This document shows, in pieces, positions 19,426 to 29,011 of a stretch of DNA of 34,953 nt; position 1 is the first letter of the stretch, and the number at the start of each line of letters is the position of its first letter. The DNA is from Phytophthora quininea. Its lineage: Eukaryota; Oomycota; Peronosporomycetes; Peronosporales; Peronosporaceae. The translations under genes and the position numbers were made by a program. Location: NCBI GenBank assembly GCA_011947345.1, contig JAAVTG010000251.1, positions 1-34,953 on the forward strand. Reading direction: 5' to 3'. The notes under the pieces are model-generated. The model was given only the letters and a program-made list of their open reading frames with translations, did not search any database and was not told where the DNA came from.

Positions 19426-19444
19426 CGTATACGCAGGCATGCTC
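19426..19444 (+). repeat. 19-bp inverted repeat, left copy, beside hAT-like ORFs
   Basis: CGTATACGCAGGCATGCTC is perfectly repeated in inverted orientation at 20854-20872. After five mostly different bases, GGGCATT matches again. Translated outward, both copies encode the same motif, VYAGML, with similar neighbours. Confidence 0.75.
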
Positions 19445-19585
19445 TATCGGGGCATTATGCACATAAAAAGCCAAAAACCCTTTTGAAACTCTCCAGGAGT
19501 GCCCATTTTGCCGCTCGGATTCTAGGCTGTTGAAGGAGTTCTCCAGCCAACATTTGCTGTTACCTACATACCGACACGTTGGGAG

Positions 19586-20672
19586 TTGATACACGATGCA
19601 TGCCACTTTCTGTTGAAGAACTACGTTCGTCTTGGGATTCTCCAAGACGAAAAGGCTAACACGAAATCGAGTGACGCATGGTGGTTGTGCCTATTTGTGG
19701 TCTGCAAGTTGACCGAGAAGATCCGCGCCTGCTTTCGCAAGCTGCAGTATAAAACGGTTACTATGCGCGAACAATACGCTGCTCTGAATGAACTCCACTT
19801 ATCACTGGCGTTGAAATTTGAAAGCGAAATGACGAAGGTGAGCCAACTGTCGATTCACCAAAGGTCTCTGAGCATTAACCGTGATGCTGCCTTCACTCAA
19901 GAGACCTTTTCGACAAGATTGCCACGGGACACCACAATGTTCATACATGCCGTCAAGGAGCTGAAGTGGGTTTCGCTGGCATGGCTCTGGACCAACCAAA
20001 CATCCACGAGCATCAAGACGGCGAAGAGACTTTGGAAGTTTCAGCGCATCTGGCGGACATGGTAGACGAAGATACCCCGAGTAGGATGAAGACATGCCAC
20101 AACTCAATGAAGTAAATGAACCGACTGAATCCCAGCAATCAACGAGTCAGCAAGGCTTGGTGGAAGCTGTTACTACAGCTCGGACCGTGATGATCGACGG
20201 AATTACCGATATCAAGCTCGATATTGCAGCAGAAGCCCGCGATGCGCCTCCAACGAGGTCGATTGACATCGTGAAGTGTACGGATGGAGCGTTACGTCGT
20301 CTGCTGATCGCTTATTCAGCAAAATTGCAAGAACACCTAGGTGAATCGGCAACCGAGGAGATCTGGAGCCAGCGCAAGAACCTGATCCACGAATACAAGC
20401 TAAAGCGTGATGTTTGCAGAAAGGTGAAGGATCAAGGTGATCTGTCGCTTGAAGACGCGTGGGCTAAAGTCGAACCTTGTGGTGAATTTGGAGCGCTCAT
20501 CGAATTTACTGTTGGTCTCGCAAGTATTGCTCCAGGAACCCATACTGTGGAAGGGGATTTCAGTACGCTAAACGGTGTAGCTGGTCCACCGGAGAACTGC
20601 AAGCGCGTCAATACTTCGAAGTCATGGAGCTGGCAGACAGATTGGAGTCAAGCAAGAAGGTTATAGCACAAC
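19586..20672 (+). mobile_element. hAT-like transposase central and C-terminal remnant
   Basis: A broken plus-strand reading frame. The first part (19586-20065) contains SSDAWWLCLFVVCKLTEKIR, then FRKLQYKTVTMREQYAALNE. The second (20094-20666) contains LEDAWAKVEPCGEFGALIEF, then TVGLASIAPGTHTVEGDFST, and in a shifted frame ends LQARQYFEVMELADRLESSK before a stop near 20672. The P.T..VE.DFS block is the kind of C-terminal signature found in hAT-like or BED-finger transposon proteins of oomycetes. Several frame changes and no intact catalytic region show that it is dead. A BED finger that could be its N-terminus lies at 14281-14532, on the far side of the PX-GH32-PX unit. Confidence 0.58.
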
Positions 20673-20820
20673 AGTGAGTTTCTGATCCAACAGAGCGTGC
20701 GTAGGCTAACCTCACGTACATTTCCATGCGTAAGCTAGTGCCCTTTTAGGGTTTTCTGGCAATTCAATACATTTCCTGTGCAATGCCCCTTTGAACTTTC
20801 CCAACTCTGCCCATTTTACA

Positions 20821-21324
20821 TCAAATCCCATCGACTTTCAAAATGCCCTGTTTGAGCATGCCTGCGTATACGGATCTCTCACTGTCAGAAAGACCATTCT
20901 TGAGAGAGAAAGTTTGTTCTAAGCGCGAGATGTCCCCCGATGCAGATGCTCGGTGCAATATTTTCACTTCAACTGAGCCGAACATCTTTTGTTGGGCTTC
21001 ACCTGGATGTAGCTTGATTCCAAGCAACCCGATAACCGGTATCGACACCAGCCGATGGAGAGCCATCGAAAGAGCGTGAACTTTTGTCCCAGCAGCGCCC
21101 AGGTTTCCTCTGACGGGCTCTCGTCTGGAAGAGAGCCTGTCAGATGCCGTCACAAGTAAGCAGGGCACTCCGTTTTCTGTTCTCTTTTGGCGGCGAACGT
21201 AAGATCGAGAGCTCACCGGCTCTTCAGTTTTGATCCCGGCTGCTTTGAATGCTGTGAGGCTTCTTTGTGGGTCGCTTGAAACCGAAAGACGCTGCTTCTC
21301 TCCAAAAACCGCGCCGACACCAGT
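20821..21324 (-). pseudogene. Unrecognised open frame without early ATG
   Basis: This minus-strand frame is open for 167 codons, from just after a TGA at 21325 to a stop at 20821. Its first ATG comes late (MALHRLVSIP). It reads GVGAVFGEKQRLSVSSDPQR near the start and ends SERSVYAGMLKQGILKVDGI. The last block resembles a plus-strand frame at about 19399-19480 (NREFVYAGMLYRGIMHI), so the two are related fragments in opposite orientation on either side of the hAT remnant. I do not recognise the family and find no signal peptide or RxLR motif. It may be transposon-derived. Confidence 0.3.
20854..20872 (-). repeat. 19-bp inverted repeat, right copy
   Basis: Perfect reverse complement of 19426-19444. 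Together the two copies bracket the hAT-like remnant, but their flanks are also inverted, so they are not simple terminal repeats with a target duplication. Confidence 0.75.
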
Positions 21325-21795
21325 TCACTCGCGAGTTTCGATTGCAGAGCGCAATGAAAGACTTTGAACGCTCACGTCCCGTGACGACTCTCGCAAAGGG
21401 ACTTGCTGAAGCGCAATTTCGACGCGGGAGCCAGCTGGCTTTCTCAATGGTGCTTGGTCACAGCGCTTGAAGTTGGCGCGTACTAATCACTCCCGATGGT
21501 GCACCTGGTCAAATCGCTGCATGTCGAGACGCAGGTTGTCCGTGCGGCAGCGCTGTCGAGGCCCGACCATCTTGGGCGATTGGCAATAGCACCTGGCAGG
21601 TTTCGAACTCAAATCCGCGGTTAGTGAAGTATCAAGTTCGTCGCGTTGCGCGGTGCAGAACACGCCTTGCAACGGCCGCGTCTAGGATTGCACGCGGCCT
21701 TGTTAACTCCGCCCGCTTTTTCTCGAACTTCAAGCTTGCCTCAAACAAATCCGCGGGCCCTGCACATGGGCGCCTATCGACCAGTCGGATGGAGA
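21325..21795. other. Intergenic between the unrecognised frame and GH32-B
   Basis: Short open frames occur on both strands, but none has recognisable motifs or good start context. The stretch leads into the GH32-B core promoter. Confidence 0.35.
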
Positions 21796-21811
21796 CCATT
21801 CTGCATTTCGC
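21796..21811 (+). promoter_or_regulatory. Initiator plus flanking element for GH32-B
   Basis: CCATTCTGCATTTCGC matches the oomycete initiator followed by a CA(T/A)TT-type flanking element. It is about 77 nt upstream of the ATG at 21888. The surrounding sequence is unrelated to the GH32-A and GH32-C promoters. Confidence 0.55.
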
Positions 21812-21887
21812 TTCGAAGCAGCGAAGACACCTCCCCTCGAACCGAGTTGCAAGCCCGACTACCCTGCGAGGCCTCACTTGACAAACA

Positions 21888-23750
21888 ATGAAGGTTATTC
21901 CGAACGTCATGGCCCTCGGTGCCTTCGTCACCGCCCTCGTCTTCAGCCCGCAGAGTGCCCGCGCCCAAGTCGTTGAGGCCGAGCCCAACACCAAGCTGTT
22001 CGACCAGTTCCGACCGGTCTATCACTTCCAGGCCCGCGAGAAGTGGATGAACGACCCGTGCGCGCCGTACTATGACTCCGAGACTGGTCTGTATCACATG
22101 TTCTACCAGTCGAACCCAGACTCGACGATCTGGGGCAACATGACCTGGGGTCACGCCGTCTCGAAGGACCAGGTCACGTGGGAGGACTACCCGAATGCCC
22201 TCTACCCGTTCGAGGACAAGTGGGACCAGCTCGGTGTGTTCTCGGGCTTCTCGATGGACAACGCTATCGACGGCAAGCACACCGTGTTCTACACTGGTGT
22301 TACTGCTCTACCGATCCATTGACGAAGCCGTACCTTTTCGGTGAGCACGTCGTATACGCCACAACCGCGGACGGTGGCAAGACCTGGCAGAAGGGAGCCG
22401 AGCCTCTGATTGAGTTGCCGCCCCAGGGCCTGAACGTGACCGGATGGCGCGACCCGATGCCGTTCCACTCAAAGTCGCTCGACGCGCATTTCGGCTACGA
22501 CTCCACCAACGGCAGCAACTACCTGGTTGTCGCCGGTGGCATCCACGAGGTTGGACCCCGTATCTTCCTCTACCATGCTGAGGACTACGTCAACTGGGAG
22601 TACAAGGGCTACTTGCTCTCGCAGGAGAAAACACTACCTTTTCTCCGTACAGTGGCAGCTGGGGCTTCAACTTCGAGACCACCATCTACCGCGAAATGAC
22701 CGATGAGGATGGCGAGCTACACAATGTCATGCTCTTTGCAGCTGAGGGTGACCCGAACCGCTACCCAATGTGGGCCACGGGCTCATTCTCCGGTGGTGGC
22801 TGCGGTGTTGAGACCGACGCCGAGGCTGGTCTGTTCAACCCGCTCATGGTCGGCGTGTCGGACCGCAGCGACTGGTACGCCAACAGCATCTACACCGACA
22901 AGGACGGCAAGAATGTGGTGATCGGTTGGATTGTTGAAGACACCGGTTTCTCTGACGGTCAGCCTCAGGGCTGGGACGGCATTCTATCGCTCCAACGTGA
23001 GGTGGGTATCACCATCGTCCGTGACATCTACGACGTTGACGACCACCTCGTCGGCAAAGGCGACTGGATCGTGTCGGACGCCAAGGACGTGTCGTGCACC
23101 GACGGCTCCAAGAAGCAGAGCAAGACCATCAAGACCCTCGGCGTGAAGCCGCTCAGCGACCTGCAGCTGCTTCGCAACGAGAACACCAAGGAGGAGGTGG
23201 CGAGCGTGACGCTGAACGCCTCGACGGAGGTGCTCGAGTCGACGGGCAAGTCGTTCGAGCTGATCGCCGAGGTGCCGGAGTTCGAGCGTGGCAGCAAGGT
23301 GGGCTTCGAGGTGCGTCGCAGCGCCGAGGGCGACGAGGTGACCACGGTCGTGTATGACGACGCGGAGAAGAAGATCACCATCGACCGGTCCAACAGCTCG
23401 TCGGCGGACTGCGCTCCGTTCGCGGGTTCGGACTCGACCCCGGCTCGGACTCGGTGTGGGGCTACTTCTACCTGTACGACCTGTTCACGGGCGCGTCCAA
23501 CCAGCAGGCGGACGTGTGCAAGGCGACCCGCGAAAAGCTGCGCTTTCACGTGTTCGTGGACGTGTCGAGCGTGGAGGTGTTTGTGAACGACCGCTTCTCT
23601 CTGTCTGCGCGCATCTACCCGTGCGGCGGTAAGACTGGATCGGAGGGCATTGCGCTGACGTCGACCGGTTCGGCCACGTTCGAGAACGTCCAGGTGTGGA
23701 CGCAGCCGAAGCACGCTTGGGCGGACGAGCGTGTGGTGCCTGCGTTTTAA
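21888..23750 (+). CDS. Secreted GH32 invertase, copy B, mosaic and frame-broken
   Basis: Same enzyme family and motifs as copy A: signal peptide MKVIPNVMALGAFVTALVFS, WMNDPC nucleophile motif, WRDPMPF, a Glu in AEGDPNRYPMW, and the beta-sandwich. The first 90-odd codons resemble copy C (VVEAEPNTKLFDQFRPVYHF, SNPDSTIWGNMTWG). From about 22175 onward the sequence is almost identical to copy A. The frame breaks at 22320-22321 (private to B, one G fewer than A, creating a stop after ALPIH), at 22628-22631 and at 23424-23426 (both shared with A). The span is 1863 nt; adding three bases gives 1866, the same total as A plus two. It converges on GH32-C with 275 bp between stops. Confidence 0.92.
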
Positions 23751-24025
23751 GTCGAAGCTTAGAGGTGACCGGTGTGAGCTGGCGTCGGTAGTGATTTTAA
23801 CATACTTTTAAAGCACGTAGTGTTTGCGTTTACCCGTGTCTCCCGTTTTGCTCATCGAAATGTGAGGCCCTGTTGACAAATGCGAAAGTATCAAGGATGC
23901 CATATTCTGCTTGTCTGCAACGGTCTCCATTCTTCGATTTCACTTTCGTAAATCCATTCTGTTGCCAAAGTGCTGCAGTGGTGGTGAAAACTCCGCAACA
24001 TCGTCATAATTGCGCTTTACATCTA
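23751..24025. other. Intergenic between convergent GH32-B and GH32-C
   Basis: The 3' flanks of both genes. No gene or notable structure is seen. Confidence 0.4.
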
Positions 24026-26077
24026 CTATCTACCTTGGCGAAGTTCTTTTACACAACAAGCGTCGACTTCTTGTGCTTCTTGGTCTTTTGACGGGGGCAG
24101 GGGTGCCACACGCTTGGTAGGCCAGGCATGCTTGGGTTTGGTCCACACCTGCACCTTCTCGAATGTCGCGCTGCCTGATGCTGTCAAAGCAATGCCAGTG
24201 GACGTGGTCTCGCACGGGTAGATACGAGCGGAGAGTGCAAAGCGGTCGTTGACGAACACTTCGATGGTCGACACGTCCACGAACACATGGAAGTTGAGGT
24301 TCTCCCGTGTGAACTCACAGACGTCATCGCCATCCACAGAGTCCGCGTCCGATGCCGAGTCTGAGTTTAGCAGGTCATCTCCCAGTGAGTCCGATTCGGA
24401 ATCGCCCCACAGATCATCGTCGTCCAAAATGTCCACCGATCCCGAATCCGAGTCCTCCAGCGAGTCATCACCTACATCGCCCTCGAAAATGTCGTACAGG
24501 TGAAAGTTGCCCCAAATGGACTCCGTCACAGGCGTGCCGTCGTTGTCGGAGAAGACGTCGCACTCACCGTTCGAGCTGCTGGAGCGGTCGATGATGACTT
24601 TCTTGGCCTTGTCGTCATACACGATCTTGGTCACTTCGTCGCCGTCACTGCTGCTGCGCACCTCGAAGCCGACCTTACTGCCGCGCTCAAAGTCAGTCAC
24701 TTCGGCGATCAACTCAAAAGACACACCCTTGGACTTGAGTGCCTTGGTGGTGGCTCACAGTCGTGTGGGGTACTTCCTCGTACGCATTGGGGTTGCGGAG
24801 CAGCTTGAGGTCGTTCAGGGGCTTTACACCTAGAGTCTTGATGGTCTTGGTCTCCATCGACGAACCGTCCGAGCACGAGAGGTTCTTGGACTCGGACACG
24901 ATCCAATCACCCTGACCCACGAGGTGACCATCCACATCGTAGATGTCACGAACAATGGTGATGCCGACCTCGCGCGGGAGCGACAAGATGCCGTCCCAAC
25001 CTTGGGGCTGGCCCTTCGAGAAGCCGTTGTCCTCGGTGATCCAGCCGATGAGAACGTCCTTACCGTGTTTGTCGGTGTAGATGCTGTTGGCGTACCAGTC
25101 GCTGCGGTCCGACACACCGACCATCAAGGGCGTGAAGATACCCTCATCGCTATCCAAGACAGAGTCGTCGTTGCTGCCAGAGCCGATCGTGCCCGTAGCC
25201 CACATCGGATAGCGATTCGGGTCTCCCTCGGCAGCGAAAAGCATGACATTGTGCAGCTCGCCGTCCTCGTCGGTCATCTCACGGTAGATAGTAGTCTCGA
25301 AGTTGAAGCCCCAGCTACCACTGTACGGAGAAAATGTGGTGTTCTTCTCCTGCGAAAGGAGGAAACCCTTGTATTCCCAACCCACGTAGTCGTCCGATTG
25401 GTACAAGAAGACACGAGGACCCTCCTCATGAATGCCACCGGCAACAAGCAGGTAGTTGCTGTTCTTCGTGCCGAACTTGGCGTCGAGTGACTTTGAGTGG
25501 AACGGCATCGGGTCGCGCCATCCGGTCACGTTCAGGCCCTGGGGCGGCAACTCAATCAGAGGCTCGACCCCTTCTGCCAGGTCTTGCCACCATCAGAAGT
25601 CGTGGCGTAGACAACATGTTCACCAGACAGGTACGGCTTCTTCCAGGAGATCGGCAAGGCTGTGACACCAGTGTAGAACACGGTGTGCTTGCCGTCGATA
25701 GCGTTGTCCATCGAGAAGCCCGAGAACACACCGAGCTGGTCCCACTTGTCCTCGAACGGCAGCAAGGCATCCGGATAATCCTTCCACGTGACCTGGTCCT
25801 TCGAGACGGCGTGACCCCAGGTCATGTTGCCCCAGATCGTCGAGTCTGGGTTCGACTGGTAGAACATGTGATACAGACCAGTCTCGGAGTCATAGTACGG
25901 CGCGCACGGGTCGTTCATCCACTTTTCGCGAGCGAGGAAGTGGTAAACCGGTCGAAACTGGTCGAACAGCTCGGTACCAGGCTCGGCCTCAACGACTTGG
26001 GCTCGGGCTGTCCCTGAACTCAAGACAAGGGTCGTCACGAAAGCTCCGAGGGCCACAACAGTTGGGATCACCTTCAT
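24026..26077 (-). CDS. Secreted GH32 invertase, copy C, with Asp/Ser insertion, frame-broken
   Basis: A diverged paralogue of copies A and B. It starts at the ATG at 26077 with a signal peptide (MKVIPTVVALGAFVTTLVLS, cleavage near ARA-Q), then WMNDPC, WRDPMPF, AEGDPNRYPMW, IGWI...GWDGILSLPREV and FHVFVDVSTIEVFVNDR. Between the strands IWGNFHLYDIFEG and CEFTRENLNFHVF it carries about 50 extra residues, almost all Asp, Ser, Gly and Leu, absent from A and B (about 24320-24490). The C-terminal tail is also longer and more charged. The frame breaks at 25568-25571 (one base short in a G run on the coding strand) and near 24754-24757 (one extra or two missing). Unlike A and B, the QEKNTTFSPYSG segment here is in frame. 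Confidence 0.92.
24320..24490 (-). repeat. Low-complexity Asp/Ser-coding insertion in GH32-C
   Basis: On the coding strand GAC/GAT and TCN/AGT codons alternate irregularly, encoding segments such as DDSLEDSDSGSVDILDDDD and SDSASDADSVDGDD. It replaces a short loop in the C-terminal beta-sandwich that in A and B reads TGASNQQADV. Confidence 0.85.
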
Positions 26078-26125
26078 CTTGGCTGATCGATATCTGGAAC
26101 TCTGAGAGATGGCTTTGGCCTTACG

Positions 26126-26143
26126 AAGAAAATTGGGGAATGC
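26126..26143 (-). promoter_or_regulatory. Initiator plus flanking element for GH32-C
   Basis: The minus strand reads GCATTCCCCAATTTTC, a close match to the oomycete initiator with adjacent CAATTTTC flanking element. It lies about 50-65 nt upstream of the ATG at 26077. Confidence 0.65.
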
Positions 26144-26798
26144 TACAACCCGAAGGTTTCGCGGGGGTGACAACTGCTGGTGGTGGGTGTTTCCTGTAGG
26201 GAAAGTTCATTTTTCTGTTCGCAGCTCATCGTCGACAACGTCGAGAGCGGGAAGATGTCTGTTTTGCGGAGCACCACCGAACTTGGCAAGAAGTCACAAA
26301 GTGACCAATGAGAAAGTGGAAGTAGGTAAAGAGATCCGTAATATGCTGCACCAAGGCAAAACACAGCACGTCTGTCAACGCCATCATTTGGAACTCCGCG
26401 ACCTACAACCTGCGGGGGCATTTGCCAGGAGTTGATGGTATTAAAACCTTGCAAACCCGGGCACCACGATGATTATATACCATAATCGTACTGTAGGAGA
26501 GCACAGCTTGCCCCATCCGAAGATTTCTTCATCTCTCTCGTCCAGATTCACGAGTAGGGATGCACCTTCTCAAGATGTAGTAACTCCGCGCAGAGAGCAG
26601 CGAGCAGATTAATTTTGTGCAAAACTTGATCAAGCTGATAGAGTGCCAGCAGACGGAGCCCAGGAACTTGCTTGGTGCTGTTCTTTTACACCATCTGCGG
26701 TCATAGGGTAATTGGCAGCAAGAGGACACTTTACTTTCGCGAATTGCTCAAATGCACCCTCAAGCAAGCTGCCTTCATCGTTTGAGCCTTTCACCGGC
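26144..26798. other. Intergenic, upstream of GH32-C and downstream of the LRR gene
   Basis: No separate gene recognised. The minus-strand frame at 26630-26911 may be the shifted 3' end of the LRR gene (see that entry). The rest is unassigned. Confidence 0.35.
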
Positions 26799-28898
26799 TC
26801 ACAATGACTTGTCGACGAGTGGCAAAAGATGTAGCGAAAGAGAAAATATTGGAGATCGCCATCCGATCCAGAGAGAAATGGCTTGGCACGAAGACGAGCA
26901 ATCCACGACACTGATAAATGCCAGCTTCAGGGACAACGGCGTTTCATACTTCAGCACTCGTCCGTGGAGCGGTTCAACTAGCTCCTTTGCAATCGCGTGA
27001 GTCTTAGTAGACGGTAGGGATAAATAAACACGTCGAATCGTGGAATTGGCCGATAGTTCTTTCGTAATATCTGACCAAGTTGCGATCTCTTCCTCGTCGC
27101 TGGAAGCACCACGAACCAAACATCCCAATTGAAGGTTCTCCAAGCCATTGGCTAGCAACGTTCGCAGTTGCGACGCTATGAGCTCATTCACAGACTCCAC
27201 AAGGATACTGAGCGATTTGATGTGGCAGTGGTTCTCAAATGCGAGCAACAGCGGCGACAAATCCGTCAACACATTCGTACTCACGTCGAGCGTGGATAGG
27301 TTCGGGCAGACGTGAATTATTTTGTTCAGGTCCTGAACATTGAGACCACACGATGGCATAACCAGCGATGACAGTGAGACGCCGAGAATTTGCACCAATC
27401 TGGTAGCACCATCACTTGGACCACCCAGTCCACAATACGTTAGCGATCGCAGTCCCAGTCGAGGTCTTATCCCAAGCGAACTTGTTAATCGTGTTGGTTT
27501 CTTCATCTCACACCGCACAGCACTTCTGGTGACCCAGCCATAACCATAGCCTGGGATTAATACACAGAGCCAATCTGACAGACGGACCAGCACTTCGTAT
27601 TCAAAATCGCTCTTCTGCGGCAAGCCCCAAAGCACCTGCGGCCAGACGACCGACGAACCGGGGTTTGTCCACACCTTTGACCCGTCCAGCAAGCTCACAA
27701 AGAAGCGCTGATTTGGTGGTAATGCAATCTCTTCGCAGCCTTCTCCCTCTGGCAAATGTCCGTCCTGTATTTCCACCAGCATCCTCCCTGGGTGAGGCGA
27801 TTCCAGCATCATAGCAACCAACTCAATCACTTCACGGTCTACAGCCAGCCCTGATACGTCAAGATGCTCCAATACGGAAGTGGAATCCACATGAAAAACA
27901 GCGAAACAAATCCAAGCCCACACCAATCGGTAATTCGCATGTGCACCGCGAATTGTATGTCCAAGAGATAGTTTCTTCAGCTTTGACGGATATCGAAGAG
28001 AGGAGCACAGCGCGACTATACAATTGTGATCCAGCTCCATCCGTGTGAGGTCCAACGACCGCAAAGGTGACGTCGATCTCAGTACACGCTGCACAAACGT
28101 TCGGAAACCTTCCAGTCCCGCGGGGCTTCTCACAGAGTTGATAAACACCCCACCGAGGTTCACCGCACTAATAGATGACGACGGCAACGTCGCCATCTGC
28201 GCCAACAGCTTCAAGTCCTCGCCTGCATTCAGGAATCGACAGAACTCCCACCAGACCGTCGTGATCTCATACTCAACAGCTTTGTGCTGCTTCGCTCGCA
28301 GTGTCTTCTCCTTGAAGTAGTCTCTCAAGTTGTCCACCACACTGCGCAGGATCGACGTCTGGATAATGTCGGAGGACATGTTCAAGCACAGCTCGATATT
28401 GACCTGTTGATCGTCGTCGCTCAACCGTCTCAGCACTTCTTGGTCTTCTCTCTCAACACTTCGCTCTCATCCATCCTCAAAGACTGGAACAGTAATTGCA
28501 CGCTCTCGAGCGTCGGCCTTTCACCGACAGAGCGAACTTGGGCGACGATCCTAAACTCGGAGGCACAATAAGCTCGTTGTCCTTTGTTGCTTTCAGCAAC
28601 GTGGGCAGCCACAGCGACTCGAATGAGTCCGCCCAGCGACAACTGGCCGTCGCACCCAGTCGACTCGTGAGCTCTAGCAACGCCCGTTGGGCCCGCAAAG
28701 ACTCAAGCGATCGACCTGCGACGTTGACACCGACCCAGACGCCCACAGGGGACAAGGAGAAGGACCGACCTCTGGCTGCACCGAAGCTGAAGCGAGTCAG
28801 CGAAACGGAGGGTGATGTGCATCCACTCCGTCGGGTATTGCAGCGGCCGCGTACTTGGACACCAGCGCCCGGGATTCCTGCAGCTCTAGCGCCTGCAT
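26799..28898 (-). CDS. Leucine-rich-repeat protein, frame-broken
   Basis: From the ATG at 28898 (MQALELQESRALVSKYAAAA) the protein has a mixed N-terminal third and then an LRR solenoid: LRSLDLTRMELDHNCIVALC, LKKLSLGHTI, LEHLDVSGLAVDREVIELVA, LSSLVMPSCGLNVQDLNKII, LSTLDVSTNVLTDLSPLLLA. The consensus LxxLDLSxxxL and the lack of a signal peptide or kinase domain suggest an intracellular ribonuclease-inhibitor-type LRR protein, a large group in oomycetes. Function unknown. Frame changes at 28810-28812, 28540-28542 and about 28437 each act as one missing base. Near 26915-26930 another frame (IARLRAKPFLSGSDGDLQYF) may be the true C-terminus, ending at 26630. The gene is divergent from importin alpha. 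Confidence 0.72.
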
Positions 28899-29011
28899 GG
28901 AGGAGCAGTAGACGGACGGTGCCAGTAGTCGACAAATTTGATGCTACCGACCGGGATCAGAGTCAGGGGGCATAGTGAACGTCAGTCAGTTATCCGCCAC
29001 CGCCAGGCAAC
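28899..29011. promoter_or_regulatory. Shared divergent promoter region, LRR and importin-alpha genes
   Basis: 113 bp separate two outward-facing ATGs. On the minus strand ATCAAATTTGTC partly resembles the flanking element of the oomycete core promoter, but no full initiator is clear. Confidence 0.4.

Noticed and set aside
20821..21324. The unrecognised minus-strand frame as an RxLR or Crinkler effector.
   Set aside because: There is no signal peptide, no early ATG and no RxLR, EER or LFLAK-type motif.
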